Counted from the stretch's first letter, positions 35,165-48,718 are shown. The stretch is 64,000 nucleotides of DNA from Thinopyrum elongatum (GCA_011799875.1 JAAAXO010000129.1:2271-66270), one strand, 5' to 3'. Translations and numbers: made by a program. The notes: generated by a model from the sequence alone, not told the origin.

Positions 35165-38100
35165 ATGGCTCGCAACACCGCGTTCAACTTAGGCCCGATG
35201 TTAGAGAAAGAGAAGTTAACTGCGACTGGAAACAACTATGCAGACTGGGTCCGCAACCTGAGGATTGTCCTCAGGAGCGCTAAGAAACTGTATGTGCTTG
35301 AAAATGCTCTTCCAGCTAAACCGGCGGCAGAGGCCCCGGAAGATGAACAAAATGTCTGGGCCACTAAGGATGATGATCACAACTTAGTGCAGTGCCTCAT
35401 GCTAGCTTGCATGTGTACAGACCTTCAAAAACGTTTTGAATTCCATAAACCCCGTGATATGATCCGGGAATTGGATGCTCTGTACAAGGAAACCGCAAAG
35501 TCTGAACGATTTGATATCATGAAGGCTTTGATGGGTTGCAAGATGGCTGAGGGTAGTTCAGTTGGCGAACACGTGGTCAAAATGATTGGCTATGCTCAAA
35601 GGCTTAAAACCCTGGAATTTCCACTTCCACCTGGCCATACGATGGACATGTTGCTTTCTTTACTCCCCCCGTCTTACGACGGTTTTGTATTAAACTACAA
35701 CATGAGTGGGATGGAGAAGGAACCGGAAGAGGTGCTCGCCATGCTGAAAACTACAGAAGGAGGACTGCGGAAAAATCGCAAGCAAGTGTTGCTTGTGAAT
35801 AAAACCGCCAGTTTCAAAAAGAAGAAAGGCAAGCCAAAGAAGGGCAAGGGCGCCGGTAAGACCGGCTCCCAAAGCAACTCTAAAGGCGGAGCCAAGAATG
35901 AAACTGAGTGCTTCTACTGCAAGGGCACAGGACACTGGAAGAGAAACTGCAAGAAGTATCTGGAAGATAAGAAGTCCGGGAAAACCGGAAAAGGTATAAT
36001 TGTTATACAAGTTAATGTCATTGACGTTTTGCTTGCTAGCAAAAATTCTAAGTCTTGGGTATTTGATACCGGATCGGTTGCTCACATTTGCAACTCGATA
36101 CAAGGGCTTCAGAAGGTGCGCAAGCTGGCAAAGAATGAAGTCGTGATGCGCGTCGGGAACGGCGCTGGGATCGCCGCTCTAGCCGTCGGCATTATGCCTC
36201 TACGTCTCCCTTCAGGATTTATCTTAGAACTAAGTAACTATTATTTTGTTCCACTGTTGTGTAGAAACATTATCTCTGGATCATGTTTAGTACACGATGG
36301 GTATTCGTACAAGTCTGAGAACAATGGTTGTTCACTTTATTGTAAGGATATGTTTTATGGATTTGCACCCATTGTTGGGGGCCTTTTCATACTAAATCTT
36401 GAATGTGGAAATGATGTCTTTAACGTGAATGCTAAACGCCTTAAGAAGGCGGATACCACCACCACTTTCTTGTGGCACTGTCGGCTTGGCCACATCGGAA
36501 AGAAACGCATGCAAAGACTCCATAAAGATGGAGTTTTACCATACCTTGATTTTGAATCATTTGACACATGTGAAGCTTGCTTGATGGGGAAAATGGCCAA
36601 GACGCCGTTCACGGGTCATCCTGAACGGGCGGCTGAATTGTTGGGAATAATACATAGTGATGTATGTGGTCCAATGAACACAGCCGCACGGGGTGGGTAT
36701 TTCTACTTCGTGACTTTTACTGATGATTTAAGTCGGTATGGATATATCTACTTAATGAAGCATAAGTCGGAAACTTTTGAAAAGTTCAAAGAATTTCAGA
36801 ATGAGGTAGAAAATCATCGTGACAAAAAGATTAAGTTCCTGCGGTCTGATTGTGGAGGCGAATATCTTAGTCATGAGTTTGGCCAACATCTGAGTGACCG
36901 TGGAATCGTTTCACAGCTTACGCCTCCCGGAACTCCACAGAGAAATGGAGTATCGAAACGACGTAACCGAACCTTGTTGGACATGGTAAGGTCGATGATG
37001 TCTCTTACGGATCTTCCGATATCTTTTTGGGGTCACGCACTAGAAACTGCTGCTCATATACTAAACAAGGCACCATCAAAGTCTGTTGAAACGACGCCAT
37101 TTGAATTATGGTATGGGAAGAAACCCAATATGTCGCATCTCAAGATTTGGGGTTGTGAGGCATATGTAAGGCGTTTACAGCCAACCAAACTCGATCCCAA
37201 AGCAGACAAATACTACTTTGTAGGTTACCCCAAAGAAACCATTGGGTATTCTTTCTACCACCCGTCCGATAACAAAGTGTTTGTTGCAAGGAGTGGACAA
37301 TTTCTCGAGAAAGAGTTTCTCATGAAAAAGGTGAGTGGGAGGACAGTACAACTTAATGAGATTAGTGAATCTTCGGTGACCGTTGATATGGCTAAGGAAC
37401 TGGAAGAAATTCCGCTAATTATCCCTACAACCGAGCCGGAAGTTGTCGCATGTGATGCGGAGACTTCGGACAATGTTGTAACTGAACCGCGCAGATCAGG
37501 TAGGGCTATCCAGCCTCCTGAATGGTTTCATAACGAAATCTTCATTCTTGAAGACGATGAACCAACGCACTACAAGGAAGCGATGGCGGGGCCCAGCTCA
37601 AAAGAATGGCACAAGGCCATGAGATCCGAAATGGAATCCATGTACGAAAACCAAGTTTGGAACTTGGAAGAACTTCCAGAAGGCGTAAAGCCAATTGGTT
37701 GTAAATGGATTTTCAAAAGGAAGACGGACGCGGATGGTAACATTACTATCCACAAAGCTAGACTTGTCGCGAAAGGGTTCACGCAAGTTCCAGGAGTGGA
37801 CTACGACAAGACTTTCTCGCCCGTAGCTATGCTTAGGTCTGTTCGGATATTACTAGCAATTGCTGCTTATTTCGATTATGAAATATGGCAGATGGATATC
37901 AAAACAGCCTTCCTAAATGGAAACCTCAAAGAGGATGTATACATGATACAGCCAGAAGGTTTTGTCATTCATGAGGATGCTGGAAAGGTATGCAAACTTT
38001 AGAAAGCCATTTATGGTCTGAAGCAAGCGTCAAGGAGCTGGAACATTCGTTTTGATGAAGTGGTCAAAGAGTTTGGCTTCATCAGAAATGACGAAGAATC

Positions 38101-39130
38101 TTGTGTTTACAAGAAGTTTAGTGGGAGCGCAAAAGCATTTCTAATCTTGTATGTGGATGACATATTGTTGATTGGAAATGACGTGAATTTTCTTAGTGAA
38201 ATAAAAGACTCATTGAAGAAAAGGTTTTCAATAAAAGACTTAGGCGAAGCGGCATATGTATTGGGCATCAGAATCTATAGAGATAGATCAAAACGCCTGA
38301 TAGCGCTTAGCCAAAGCACGTACATTGACAAGGTGTTGAAAAGGTTCAACATGGAGAACTCCAAGAAAGGCCTACTCCCCATGTCACCTGGCACAGTGCT
38401 TTGCAAGAATCAGAGTCCTCGAACTCTCGATGAGCGAGTACAAATGAATGATGTTCCATATGCCTCGGCAGTTGGTTCTATTATGTATGCCATGCTATGT
38501 ACAAGACCGGATGTTTCCTATGCGCTAAGTGTTAGCAGCCGGTACCAAAGTGATCCAGGATTGGAACACTGGGCCGCAGTCAAGGGTATTCTTAAGTACC
38601 TCAGACGGACCAAGGATTTACTCCTCGTGTACGGAGGTGATGAAGAGCTCATTGTAAGTGGTTGCACTGATGCAGGCTTCATGACTGACCCAGATGACTT
38701 CAAATCTCAATCAGGCTATGTTTTCATATTGAACGGTGGCGTAGTTGATTGGAAAAGTTCCAAACAAAAGACTGTGGCGGATTCTACGATGGAGGCGGAG
38801 TATGTTGCAGCTTCAGAAGCCTCCAAGGAGGCGGTATGGATCAAGCAATTTCTTGAAGACCTTGGTGTGGTTCCAAGTGCTCTGGACCCGGTGGAGATCT
38901 ATTGTGATAATAGTGGCGCCGTGACTCAGGCAAGGGAACCAAGTTCGCACCATAAGACAAGACATATTCAACGCAAATATAAACTCATTCGACATCATGT
39001 CGAAGAGGGTTTAGTGAAAGTACGCAAAGTTCACACGGATCTGAATGTGTCAGACCCGATGACGAAGCCTCTACCACGAGCAAAGCATGAGCAACACCAG
39101 ATAGCCATTGGTGTTAGGGAAGCCATGTAA
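35165..39130 (+). pseudogene. Copia 1 gag-pol polyprotein with one in-frame stop
   Basis: The start is the ATG at 35165 (MARNTAFNLG); the open frame extends 7 codons further upstream from a GTG. Gag covers residues 1 to about 245, with a zinc knuckle Cys249-x2-Cys252-x4-His257-x4-Cys262. Protease has Asp301-Thr-Gly-Ser. The pre-integrase His/Cys motif (WHCRLGHI...CEACLMGK) comes next. Integrase has Asp499 and Asp562, but position 598, 35 residues after Asp562, is Lys (AAA at 36956-36958) where the family has Glu. RT has the first Asp in QMDIKTAFLNG (37895-37897) and YVDD at 38150-38161. RNase H has CTDAG, STMEAEYVA and YCDNSGAV. TAG at 38000-38002 (codon 946) lies in RT; the same frame continues to TAA at 39128-39130. 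Total 1321 codons, near normal for the family. Not expected to be autonomous. Confidence 0.93.
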
Positions 39131-39150
39131 CTGGATTATGACTCTAGTGC

Positions 39151-39161
39151 AAGTGGGAGTC
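39151..39161 (+). other. Copia 1 polypurine tract
   Basis: AAGTGGGAGTC directly before the 3' LTR, the expected site for plus-strand priming. Confidence 0.8.
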
Positions 39162-41289
39162 TGTAGGAGAACTGCCCTAGAGGCAGTAATAACAGTTATT
39201 TTGTATCTCCTGGTTTGTAATGAATGTTTATGATCCATAATATAACTGCTGTGGCTCCCGAGCCTGTATATCCATAAAGGCTCTGAGGAAAACCCATGTG
39301 CACGTGTGGGTTAATAAATGGTAAAATGTATTCCTAGTCATGCCTCTAAGACTGGCTCAAGTATTGCATGATGATTATGTTTTCCTGATCATGGGCATGT
39401 CTATGCCGGCAATTTTGAGGGCACAAATTGTTGGTAGAACACTTGTGTTGAATCGACCCAAATTGATGTTATGCTATGAGATACATTCGTCACAAGTTAA
39501 TGGTATTTTACACAGGGAAGTTAATGTTTGCATAATTCCTTAGACCATGAGAGTATCGAGTTCCTTCGTACTTGCTTCGTGAACTTTGGGGTTTGTTAAA
39601 CGTCATCCGTAACTGGGTGGCTATTACGGCGGCTTACGGGTTCACGGAAAATTATGGCAAGTAACAAGATAGCTCAAGATTGGGATTTGGTCCTCCAACG
39701 ATGGAGAGATATACTCGGGCCCTCTCGGTGAAACGGTATCCATCATCGTCTGGCCAGACAACTTGTGATTTGATCACTGGGATACCGAAACACGGAAACG
39801 AGAAAAGAGAACAAAACCGGTAACGAGGTAACTTGCATAGTGGACAAATTGTTGATCCACGGGGGTGCAATAAATCTCACCTCGGGTGTTTTGTGACATA
39901 TCGCGAAGCAATAGGAATAGCTCACGGCAACTGGAGGTTCACTCGAATATTCATTTGTGTGGGTATAGGGGTCAATATGGGTGTCCACGGCTCCGATGTT
40001 GATCATTGATCAGAAGGGGTTCCAGGTCATGTCTATGCTTCACCGAACCTATAGGGTCACACGCTTAAGGGTCATCTATCTGCTGAATACTAGACAGGGA
40101 GTCTGAGAGAAAATCACCGAAAAAGTTTCGGACACCGAAAAAGTTTCAGACAGCGGAAAAGTTCCGCAGAGAGAACACTGGATGAGTTTCGGTGAAACTG
40201 AAAAGTTGTTTCAGGGGATACCATTAAGTCAAAATGGTTTCGGCACATGCCTGATAATTCTTGGGGGGTGCCAGAATCATTCTGGAAACTTCTGGGAATT
40301 TTCTGGAAGAAAAACCGGAAATGTTCCGGAGCTGCCAGAACCACTTCAGATGCTTTTCGCAGATGAAAATCACTAAACTGGAATTGTTCCAGAACGCGTT
40401 GAAAATTTCTTTAGTGGGTACTGGAAATGTTCTAAGCCCACATAAATATTTTCAATTCGAACGGACGCTGAAAAATGTCGTCGTGAATAGTGAAAATCAG
40501 CTTTATGGTTATTTTTTTGGAAAGCCATTATTTTTGGGATTTGTCCCAAGATATTTTTGGGGGTGACATAAATGGATGAGGCCCCCTTGGGGGGCCCCTA
40601 CAAGGAGATGGCCGGCCACATGGGGGCTCCTCCTTGGAGCCCCCACTTGTCCCTTGATTTCTCACTTGGGTCCTTGTGGAAGGACTTCATCCATGTGCAT
40701 TTTGGGTCTTCTTGTAAAACCACCCTACCCCTTGGGTTTCCTATAAATAGAGGAGATGGGGGCTGCCATCTCTTCATCCCTTGCTCTCATACACATGCCA
40801 TGCATTATCTGGCTTCTTCTCTCCCTCCCACGAAAAGAGTTTCATAGAGCCGAAAGGCTGTCTGGGTTCCGGCAGGAACTAGTTCTGGACGGCGAAGCCC
40901 TGCCGGATAGCTGACACCGTATGTGTGCAACCCCGTAGAGAGGTCGTAGTTTCGGCCTTTTGCCCGAGGGGCTGTTCGAGTGTCCTCCCGAAGGGCTGTC
41001 CAAGTCTCCGTTCGAGTTTCGAGGGTCCTCCCGAAGGGCTGTCCACGACATCGTCCGGAGGACTGTCCGACCACCTCCCGAAGGGCTGTCCGACGAGGGA
41101 GTACATCCTCGCGGTTGGGAGGTTGTAAATCCTAGCTGCGGGGATCTGCACCAACGATCTCCACCGACTCTTCTTCCGCTGCGCTTCGAGTCGCTACGGA
41201 TCAGATCAAACCTTGTATGCAGTCTCCATAGTGGTCCTGGGCGTGCTCGCTATACCGAAAATTTTCGTTTTCTGTCGCGTTCCCCTACA
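39162..41289 (+). repeat. Copia element 1, 3' LTR
   Basis: 2128 bp, TGTAGGAGAACTGCC to TTCCCCTACA. It contains an extra ~20 bp (around 40130-40150) relative to the 5' LTR, a further unit of the GAAAAAGTTTCGGACA motif. Confidence 0.95.
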
Positions 41290-41392
41290 GAACACAAGAA
41301 TATTCTACGCTCCAAACACCCGGAGCAGTCTGACGACTGGATTACATGTGAACAAATGGGGACTTTCGCCGGTTGGTTGCAGACACGTGCCA
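41290..41392 (+). pseudogene. CACTA transposase exon, remnant between two Copia elements
   Basis: After the GAACA duplication the transposase frame resumes (KNILRSKHPEQSDDWITCEQ, then TFAGWLQTRAM), the expected continuation of the exon at 30873-31673. It is cut again after 99 bases by the LTR of Copia element 2. The remainder of the exon is not found downstream. Confidence 0.85.
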
Positions 41393-43397
41393 TGTAGGAG
41401 ATATGCCCTAGAGGCAATAATAAATGTTATTGATTATCTCCCTGTTCATAATTATGTTTATGTTCCATGCTATAACTTCAATGATTCTCGAGTCTACAAA
41501 TAAAACGAGGCTTGGAGGGAAACTCATGTGCATGTGTGGGATAATAAACGATAAAATGTATTCCTAGTCAAGCCTCTATGACTGGCTCAAGTATTGCATG
41601 ATGGTTCTGTTTTCCTGATCATGGGCATGTCTATGCCAGCAACTTTGAGGGCACAATGTTAGAAGAACATTTGTGTTGAATCGACCCGATTGATGTTATG
41701 CTATGAGATACATTCGTCACAAGTTAATGGTTAATAACACAGAGATGGTTAATGTTTGCATGATTCCTTAGACCATGAGAGTATCGAGTTTCTTCATGCT
41801 TGCTTCATGAACTTTGGGGTTTGTTAAACGTCATCCGTAAATGGGTGGCTATTACGGCGGCTTACGGGTTCATGGAAAAGTATGTCAAGTAACTTGATAG
41901 CTCAAGATTGGGATTTGCTCCTCCGACGTTGGAGAGATATCTCTGGGCCCTCTCGGTGTTACGGTATCCATCATCGTCTGCCCAGGCACTTTGTGATTTG
42001 ATCACGGGGATGCCGGAACACGGTAACGAGAAAAGAGAACAAATACCGGTAACAAGGTAACTGGCATAGTGGACAAGTTGTTGACCCACGGGGATGCCAT
42101 CATGTCTCACCTCGGGTATTTGTAACATATCGCGAAGCAACAGGAATAGCACACGGCAACTGGAGGTTCACTCGAATATTCATTCGTGTGGGGATAGGGG
42201 TCAATATGGGTGTCCACGGCTCCGATGTTGATCATTGATCGGAAAGGGTTCCATGTCATGTCTATACTTCACCGAACCTATAGGGTCACACGCTTAAGGG
42301 TCATCTATCTGCTGAATACTAGACAGGGAGTCTGAGAGAAAATCACCGAAAAGTTTCGGACACCGAAAAAGTTTCGGATAGCGGAAAAGTTCCACAGAGA
42401 GAGGTCACCGGATGAGTTCTGGTGAAACTGAAAAGTTGTTTCAGAGGATACCATAAAGTCAAATTAGTTTCGGCACATGGCCGATAATTCTTGGAGGGTG
42501 CCAGAATCATTCTGGAAACTTTTGGGAATTTTCTGGAAGAAAAACCGGAAATGTTCCGGAGCTGCCGGAACCACTTCAGATGCTTTTCGCAGATGAAAAT
42601 CACTAATCTGGAATTGTTCCAGAACGCGTTGAAAATTATTTTAGTGGGTACTGGAAATGCTCTAAGCCCACATAAATATTTTCAGTTCGAACGGACGCTG
42701 AAAAATGTCATCGTGAATAGTGAAAGTGCTTTTTGGGTTACTTTTTGGAAAGCCACCTTTTTTGGCTTTTGCTCCAAAATATCTTGGAGATGACATGGAT
42801 GGATGTGGCTAAAATTTCAGCCCCTCCACCCCTCCTTCTCCTATAAATAGAGGTGGAGGGGGCTGCCCAAACTCACTCATTCTCACATACAAGTGCCATG
42901 CATAATCTGGCTTCTCTCTCCCTCCCACGAAAAGAGTTTCGTAGAGCCGAAAGGCTGTCTGGGTTCCGATGGGAACTAGTTCTGGACGGCGAAGCCCTGC
43001 CGGATAGATGACACCGTATGTGTGCAACTCTATAGAGAGGTCGTAGTTTCGATCTTAGTGCCCAAGGGGCTGTTCGAGAGTGCCTCCCGAAGGGCTGTCC
43101 AAGTGACGGTCCGAGTTCTGTGAGTCCTCCCGAAGGGCTGTCCGCGACACCGTCCGGGGGACTGTCCGACCGCCTCCCGGAGGGCTGTCCGTGTGGCAGA
43201 TGAGGGTATACATCCTCGCGGTTGGGAGGTTGTAAATCCTAGCTGCGGGGATCTGCACCGCCGATCGTCATCGACTCTACTTCCGCTGCGCTACGAGTCG
43301 GTAACGAAATTGATCAAACCTTGTATGCAGTCTCCATAGTGGTCCTGGGCTGGTGCGTAGGTCGGAAAATTTTTGTTTTCTGCTGCGTTACCCTACA
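41393..43397 (+). repeat. Copia element 2, 5' LTR
   Basis: 2005 bp, TGTAGGAGATATGCCCTAG to TTACCCTACA. It is clearly related to the element 1 LTR along its length but has its own diagnostic differences (AGATATGCC versus AGAACTGCC, different segment before the TATA box). The 5 bases before it are TGCCA, the presumed target duplication, which cannot be verified at the other end. Confidence 0.93.
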
Positions 43398-43398
43398 G

Positions 43399-43411
43399 TG
43401 GCATCATGAGC
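43399..43411 (+). other. Copia 2 primer-binding site
   Basis: TGGCATCATGAGC, one base after the LTR end; differs from element 1 by one base. Confidence 0.7.
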
Positions 43412-44808
43412 CGTGCTATGCGTAGATGCAGGTTGCGATCTAGAATACATGGAGATGTATGGGTGTTGCACAATATAATTAGGTAGTAGATGAGTTCTAT
43501 TACTAAAAATTATTTGTGCGGGTAGCAGATGAAATCTGTTACCCGATGTTCTTGTTGCTTCCCTAAATTTGCGTAGTCCTGATCTTGACGGCATGGTGGA
43601 ATCTCACAAAGTTCTGGCAATCCGCGATCCTTTCATGCTGCTCCTGAGTATGTTGATTGACAGATCAACGAAGTGCTAACAGTTCTTTGGGTTCCACCAT
43701 AGTTAAAGAAAGATGGATGTTTCGCAAATGAAAGGGCAATGCAGATATGATCTGCACGGGGGTTATGCGTATGACGAAGTTTAGTATGGGGCTCGAGATT
43801 TTATTATCTCGGTTTTCATACACCCTGGAAAGTTAATCTAGCGACTTGAATAATCATACTTGATGATGGACGTTGGTAGCTTCGGCTTGTTTCGAAACCT
43901 TAGAAGCCACGTAAAACAAGTTTTTGCTTGAACCGATTAGAGGCGTCTAACTTGGTTTTGTAGGAGGGTTTGCATGTGCATGTGATGTGGTATAGCAGTG
44001 CTCATAATAATTTGATTATGTATGAGATGACTATACGATGTAAATTAATTAACATGACCTGCGTGTCATGATTCGGCATGATGGCTGGAGCCATATGATT
44101 GCACTTTTATGACCTGCGTGTCAACCTTAAGTAATGCACTTATTTTATTAGCTATAGAGATTGCAATATTATCTGGTGCATCGACAAGGTGGTGGCAATC
44201 TTCGCGAAGGAGAACACTGACACGAATGCCGAAGACGAAGAAATACAAGACTTCTCCGTCAGAAAGGGCTATACCATATCATGCTTTTATGAATTGCTTG
44301 AGCTGTTTATCCCTTATGGTGCACTCTTCTTGATTGCGCGGTAGTCGCTTTTTATTAGGGTGATCTCTCACAAAAATATCAAGTAATTAGTGTTCTCCCA
44401 AGTGTAGCACCGTCACGGCACCTAACTTTTCGGGGTATCACAGGATCTCCCTGGGTACGAACGATTAGGGATGTGTGAGGCGGGTGAGTTGAGACCTCGC
44501 AGCAAGATCACTTGGTTGTCTTGACATTCTGGAAGGATCTCCCTGAGCTCGGAACACGCCCATCGAAAGATGAACAAGAGTCAGATAGAGATGTGATCGG
44601 CAAGTTTGCCTACCGATTGAAGTTCGCGCCGTCAGTGTTCATCTCGTTCAATAGCGTTGAATGGAAATGCGGGTCTTGTATCACTCATAATCAATTATGA
44701 GAGATATTGATTTGAGTGGGAGCGCACTGTTGAATTAACATCTTTAATTCTCAGTGCAATTAATTATGAACTTTGTCTAAGTGTGATTTGCGTAATAGTT
44801 GTAGAATA

Positions 44809-47800
44809 ATGGCTCGCGTTTCCACCTTCCCTGTTAAAATTGAATAGCTGTTAAATATCTGGTTAAAACTTTACGGTTGGTAACGTAATGTGAGGATTGT
44901 CCTCAAGAGTGCCGAGAAGGACTTTGTCCTATCGCATACTTTCGGTATTCTCTCGCTTATGCTATGGATCATGTGACTCTCGTCCTTCGATCCAAAAGCT
45001 AGAATTCCGTTTTCAGTCAAGTGCAATATGTTTGCTTCCATGAGACCCGAACTTCGAAAGTTTGGATAGTTATGTGATATTCATGGAATCTGAAAATCAT
45101 TTTCAGAGACAGACAAAGGCTAAAAGATATGAGATATCCAAAGAAATGTTTGTTAGCAAACTATTAGTAAAGGAGTTTACTATGCATTAGACTGATAAGA
45201 GAGGGATCCAGAAGAACGCCTGTCATATGATGAAAGGTGAATAAAACAACAACTTAAAGAGAAAGGAAGTATCCGAAGGGTGTTAGTGAAACTTTCACGC
45301 CTAGGAAGTCCAGGGCTAACGCCACTCTTAAGTTGGGTGCTTCTTCTGAGAGTAGGAGAAATGCTAAAAGTTAAACTGTTAGAAGTATAATGGCAATAAG
45401 AAAGAAGACTGGAATATCCAGCTCATGTATGAATGTCATACAAGTTTTTGATGTATAGAAAGCTGGTCAAAGATATAGTTCTTGGGAATTATGATTAAAT
45501 TGTTAATCACTGATTCTTGGGTATTGTGAGTTAATCACAAAGATACCCGCTCGATTGCATTCTGTTGCAACTCGATGTAAGAACTACTATGGCCTGAAAG
45601 ACTAGCCAGGGATGAGGTTTAGGTATACACAGGGAACATAGTAAATGTTACTATACCTTCCATCGGTGTATTCCCTATGTATTTACTTTCATAATTCATT
45701 TTGGAGTTTCATACACTCTAGCCCTTTGCATAAGGAATCTTGCAAAAAGGTTGTTCATAAGAGAACTTTTTATGTTCGATGTTATGAATAACATAAGGGC
45801 CATACTTTCATTGAGAATGAGATGTATGTTATGAACAATGATAATAATATATTACCTCTGTTTTTACTTTCATAATTCATTTTAGAGTTTCATACACTCT
45901 AGCCCATTGCAAAATGTTTGTTGCAAAAGGGTTGTTCATAAAAAGAACAATTGTTGTTCAGTATTATGAATAACATGAAGGGCCATGCTTCCATCCAAGA
46001 TGGGACGTATGTTATGAATATTGTTGGTAATATGATACATCCATAACACTGACGCTAAATGTCGCAAGACTAAAAGAATACCACACAAGTGTGGCACTGC
46101 ATTTGGTCACATTGGAGAAACCCGCATGGAAAATTCCATTATGATGGATTTTGAAGTCGTTTGATTTTGAATCATCTGACACTTGCAACTTTTCTCCGAA
46201 AAGTGAAGTGACTAAAATACCGTTCACAGGCCATAAGGAACGAACAACAAACTTATTGGTGATCATACATTTGATGTGTGTAGTTCGATAAATGTTGCAA
46301 GTAGTGGATTTACTATCTTCAGAAATGACTCAAGTAGATATATGGATATTTGCTTGATGGGACGTAAGACTGGATCTTTTGAAATCATTCAAAAGGTTTT
46401 CAAAAATGAAGTAGAAGTTATTGTAACAAGAAAATTATGTTTCTACAATTCGATTGCAGAAAGGAATATTTGAGTTACAAGTTTAGCGAATGTCTGATGA
46501 GTTGTGAAAGGGGTTTCATAGCTTGCACCTCCCGGAACACCACTGCAAGTGGAAAGTCCGTGAAGATGTAATCGAACCATTTATGACATGGTAAGATCAA
46601 AGATGACATAAATAAATTTGCCATTATCCCTTTTAAAAGGTGATGCTTTAGAGACTGCGGCTTTTACACTGAAAACAGCTCCATCAGGTCTGTTGAAATG
46701 ACGCCATGGTATGGTACGCCCAACCATGTTATATCTTTTCTTAAACATTTGGAATATGGGGCTTGTGTAAAAGGTTACAAACCTATTCCAAATCAGAGAA
46801 GTGCTACTTTGTAGGTTATCCCAAGTAATTGGGTATTCCTCCCTCACTATACCGAGGCAAATAGGTTTGCCACAAAGAATGGTATGCTTTTTGAAGAAAA
46901 TGGTTCTTTCAAAAAGGTGAGTGGGAGAACAATGCAACTCAACAAGATAACAGTATCTTCATCATCAGATCAAAGAAAAGAGACCTTGGAAGTAATTCCA
47001 GAGTTTCCTACTGCGACTGATACGGAAGTCTCTACAATAAAATGTATGGACTTCGGTCGAACTTGCAGCTGAACCACGTAGGCAAAAGCTCGTGCAAACC
47101 TCTCAGGTGCGCAAACGAGATATTGTTGTTAGACAACAATATACCTACAATACACAAGGAAGCGTTGATGGGCCCTGACTCCGGAATTGGCTAAATACCA
47201 ATAGAACCCGAGTTAGTTTCCATATAAGTGATTCAAGATTAAAACCTTGATACACCTTTCGGAAGACTTAGAGTCTAACGAATATTTATGGAACTTAAAA
47301 TTGATACAGATAAAAATGTTTTATCCATAAAGGTCGACTTGTTGCAATAACAAGTTCAAGGAGTTGACTACGATGAGGTTGGTTCATCGTAGCGATGCTT
47401 AAAGTCGGTTCGGGTTGAACTAGCAATTAATACATATTTCAATCATGATATATGAAACATGGATGACAATAGGATTTCCATCTGATGGAAATCAAACCAA
47501 GGACTTGCATGAGTTACAGTCCAAGGTATTTTGTCAATCCAGAGGATGCTAGTAAGTATGCAAACTTCAGAGTTCCAGCAATGGACAGAAGAGAGCAAAA
47601 TGGAGTTGGAATCTTCGTGTTTTGATGAAATAGTCAAAGGGGTTTGACTTCATCAATGGGTAACGAAGATGCTTATGATTCAAGAAAGTAAGTGGAAGCA
47701 TAATAAAATTTCTAAAAAAACATTGTGTGCTTGACACATTGTTAATTGGAAATAAATTTCTTGACACGAATTAGGACTTCATTTGAAAATAGTTTTTCGA

Positions 47801-48700
47801 TGAAGTGCTGGGCTAAAAAGCCTTTATATTAGGCATGATGATCTATGGAGATAGATTTACCTAATGGGGCTGAGCAAAGTACATATTGACAAGATGCTAA
47901 AACCTTTTAGCATTAAAAACGTCAAGGAGTGATTCTTGCGAAGTCACATGGAAAGAGTTTTTGCAAGACTCGGTGTCCCAAAACACTGATGAGCAAAATA
48001 CATGATGGAGATTCCACACACTCTTGTGTTTGGATTAATAATGTATTCCATGGTATGTAAAAACAAACCAGATATGTCCAATACTCCCAAAGTTGTTGCG
48101 AGTATAGATACCAAAGTGATCAAAAGTATTGATCATGGGACAACAGTGAAAAAGGGTCATTGAGTACTAAAGTAGCACTGATGACAAGTTTCCTCGCAAG
48201 CGGAGATCATGAAGAGTTCGTTGTAAAAGGTTATATCGAAGCAGTCTCATCAATGCTCCATGCGATTTTTGATTTAAGTTAAGGGTTTTGTGTAATACAC
48301 AATATGGTGGGCACGGTAGTTGGAAATTGTTCCAAACAAGTTACTGTGGCAAATTCATAACAGAGGCGAAGTAGGTTATCGTTTTTGAAGCGACAAAGAA
48401 GTGTTGATATCAATAGTTCATTCATGAACTTAGTATGGTTCCAAGATGGCTTTTGTCAATGGGACACTACTGCAAGTAGTTGCTCCATAACTCAGTCTGA
48501 GGAATCCAGGTTCGACCTGTGATTCACATACATACAGAGCCAAATCCAACAAATATGAATTTGTTGGAAAGCGTAAAAACGCGAGGATACGCAAAGATAC
48601 ACACGGAGCTGAAGTCGTCAGATCCGTTGGACATCAGGCTATACCACATGCGAATCATATACACCGGTGTGCCACAGGTGTAAAGTGCATTAGCATTAAC
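44809..48700 (+). pseudogene. Copia 2 decayed gag-pol
   Basis: The gag start MARVSTF is followed by a TAG at 44845-44847, only 12 codons in. Fragments aligned by eye with element 1 include a gag stretch near 44880-45400, the integrase end and linker near 46500-47000 (for example 46884-47072, with KKVSGRTMQLN), and RT/RNase H remnants at about 47280-48650. All are short and separated by stops and indels; no catalytic motif could be confirmed. The remaining similarity to element 1 looks like roughly two thirds of bases. Confidence 0.75.
45682..46040. repeat. Imperfect tandem duplication inside Copia 2
   Basis: TTTACTTTCATAATTCATTT begins copies at 45682 and 45863, a period of 181 bp. Both copies continue with GAGTTTCATACACTCTAGCCC, a GTTGTTCATAA stretch and ATGAATAACAT. 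Copies differ by substitutions and small indels. Confidence 0.8.
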
Positions 48701-48718
48701 TGATTATGACTCTAGTGC

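Larger units (their letters stand above)
31674..41289 (+). mobile_element. Copia LTR retrotransposon 1, BARE/Angela type, structurally complete
   Basis: 9616 bp with two LTRs of 2109 and 2128 bp, primer-binding site after the 5' LTR, one long gag-pol frame, polypurine tract before the 3' LTR and a perfect GAACA target duplication. The gag start (MARNTAFNLGPMLEKEKL) and domain order gag, protease, integrase, RT, RNase H place it in the Copia superfamily near BARE/Angela. Two lesions are visible in the coding frame: a TAG at 38000-38002 and a Lys codon at the catalytic Glu position of integrase. It sits inside the CACTA transposase exon. Confidence 0.95.
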
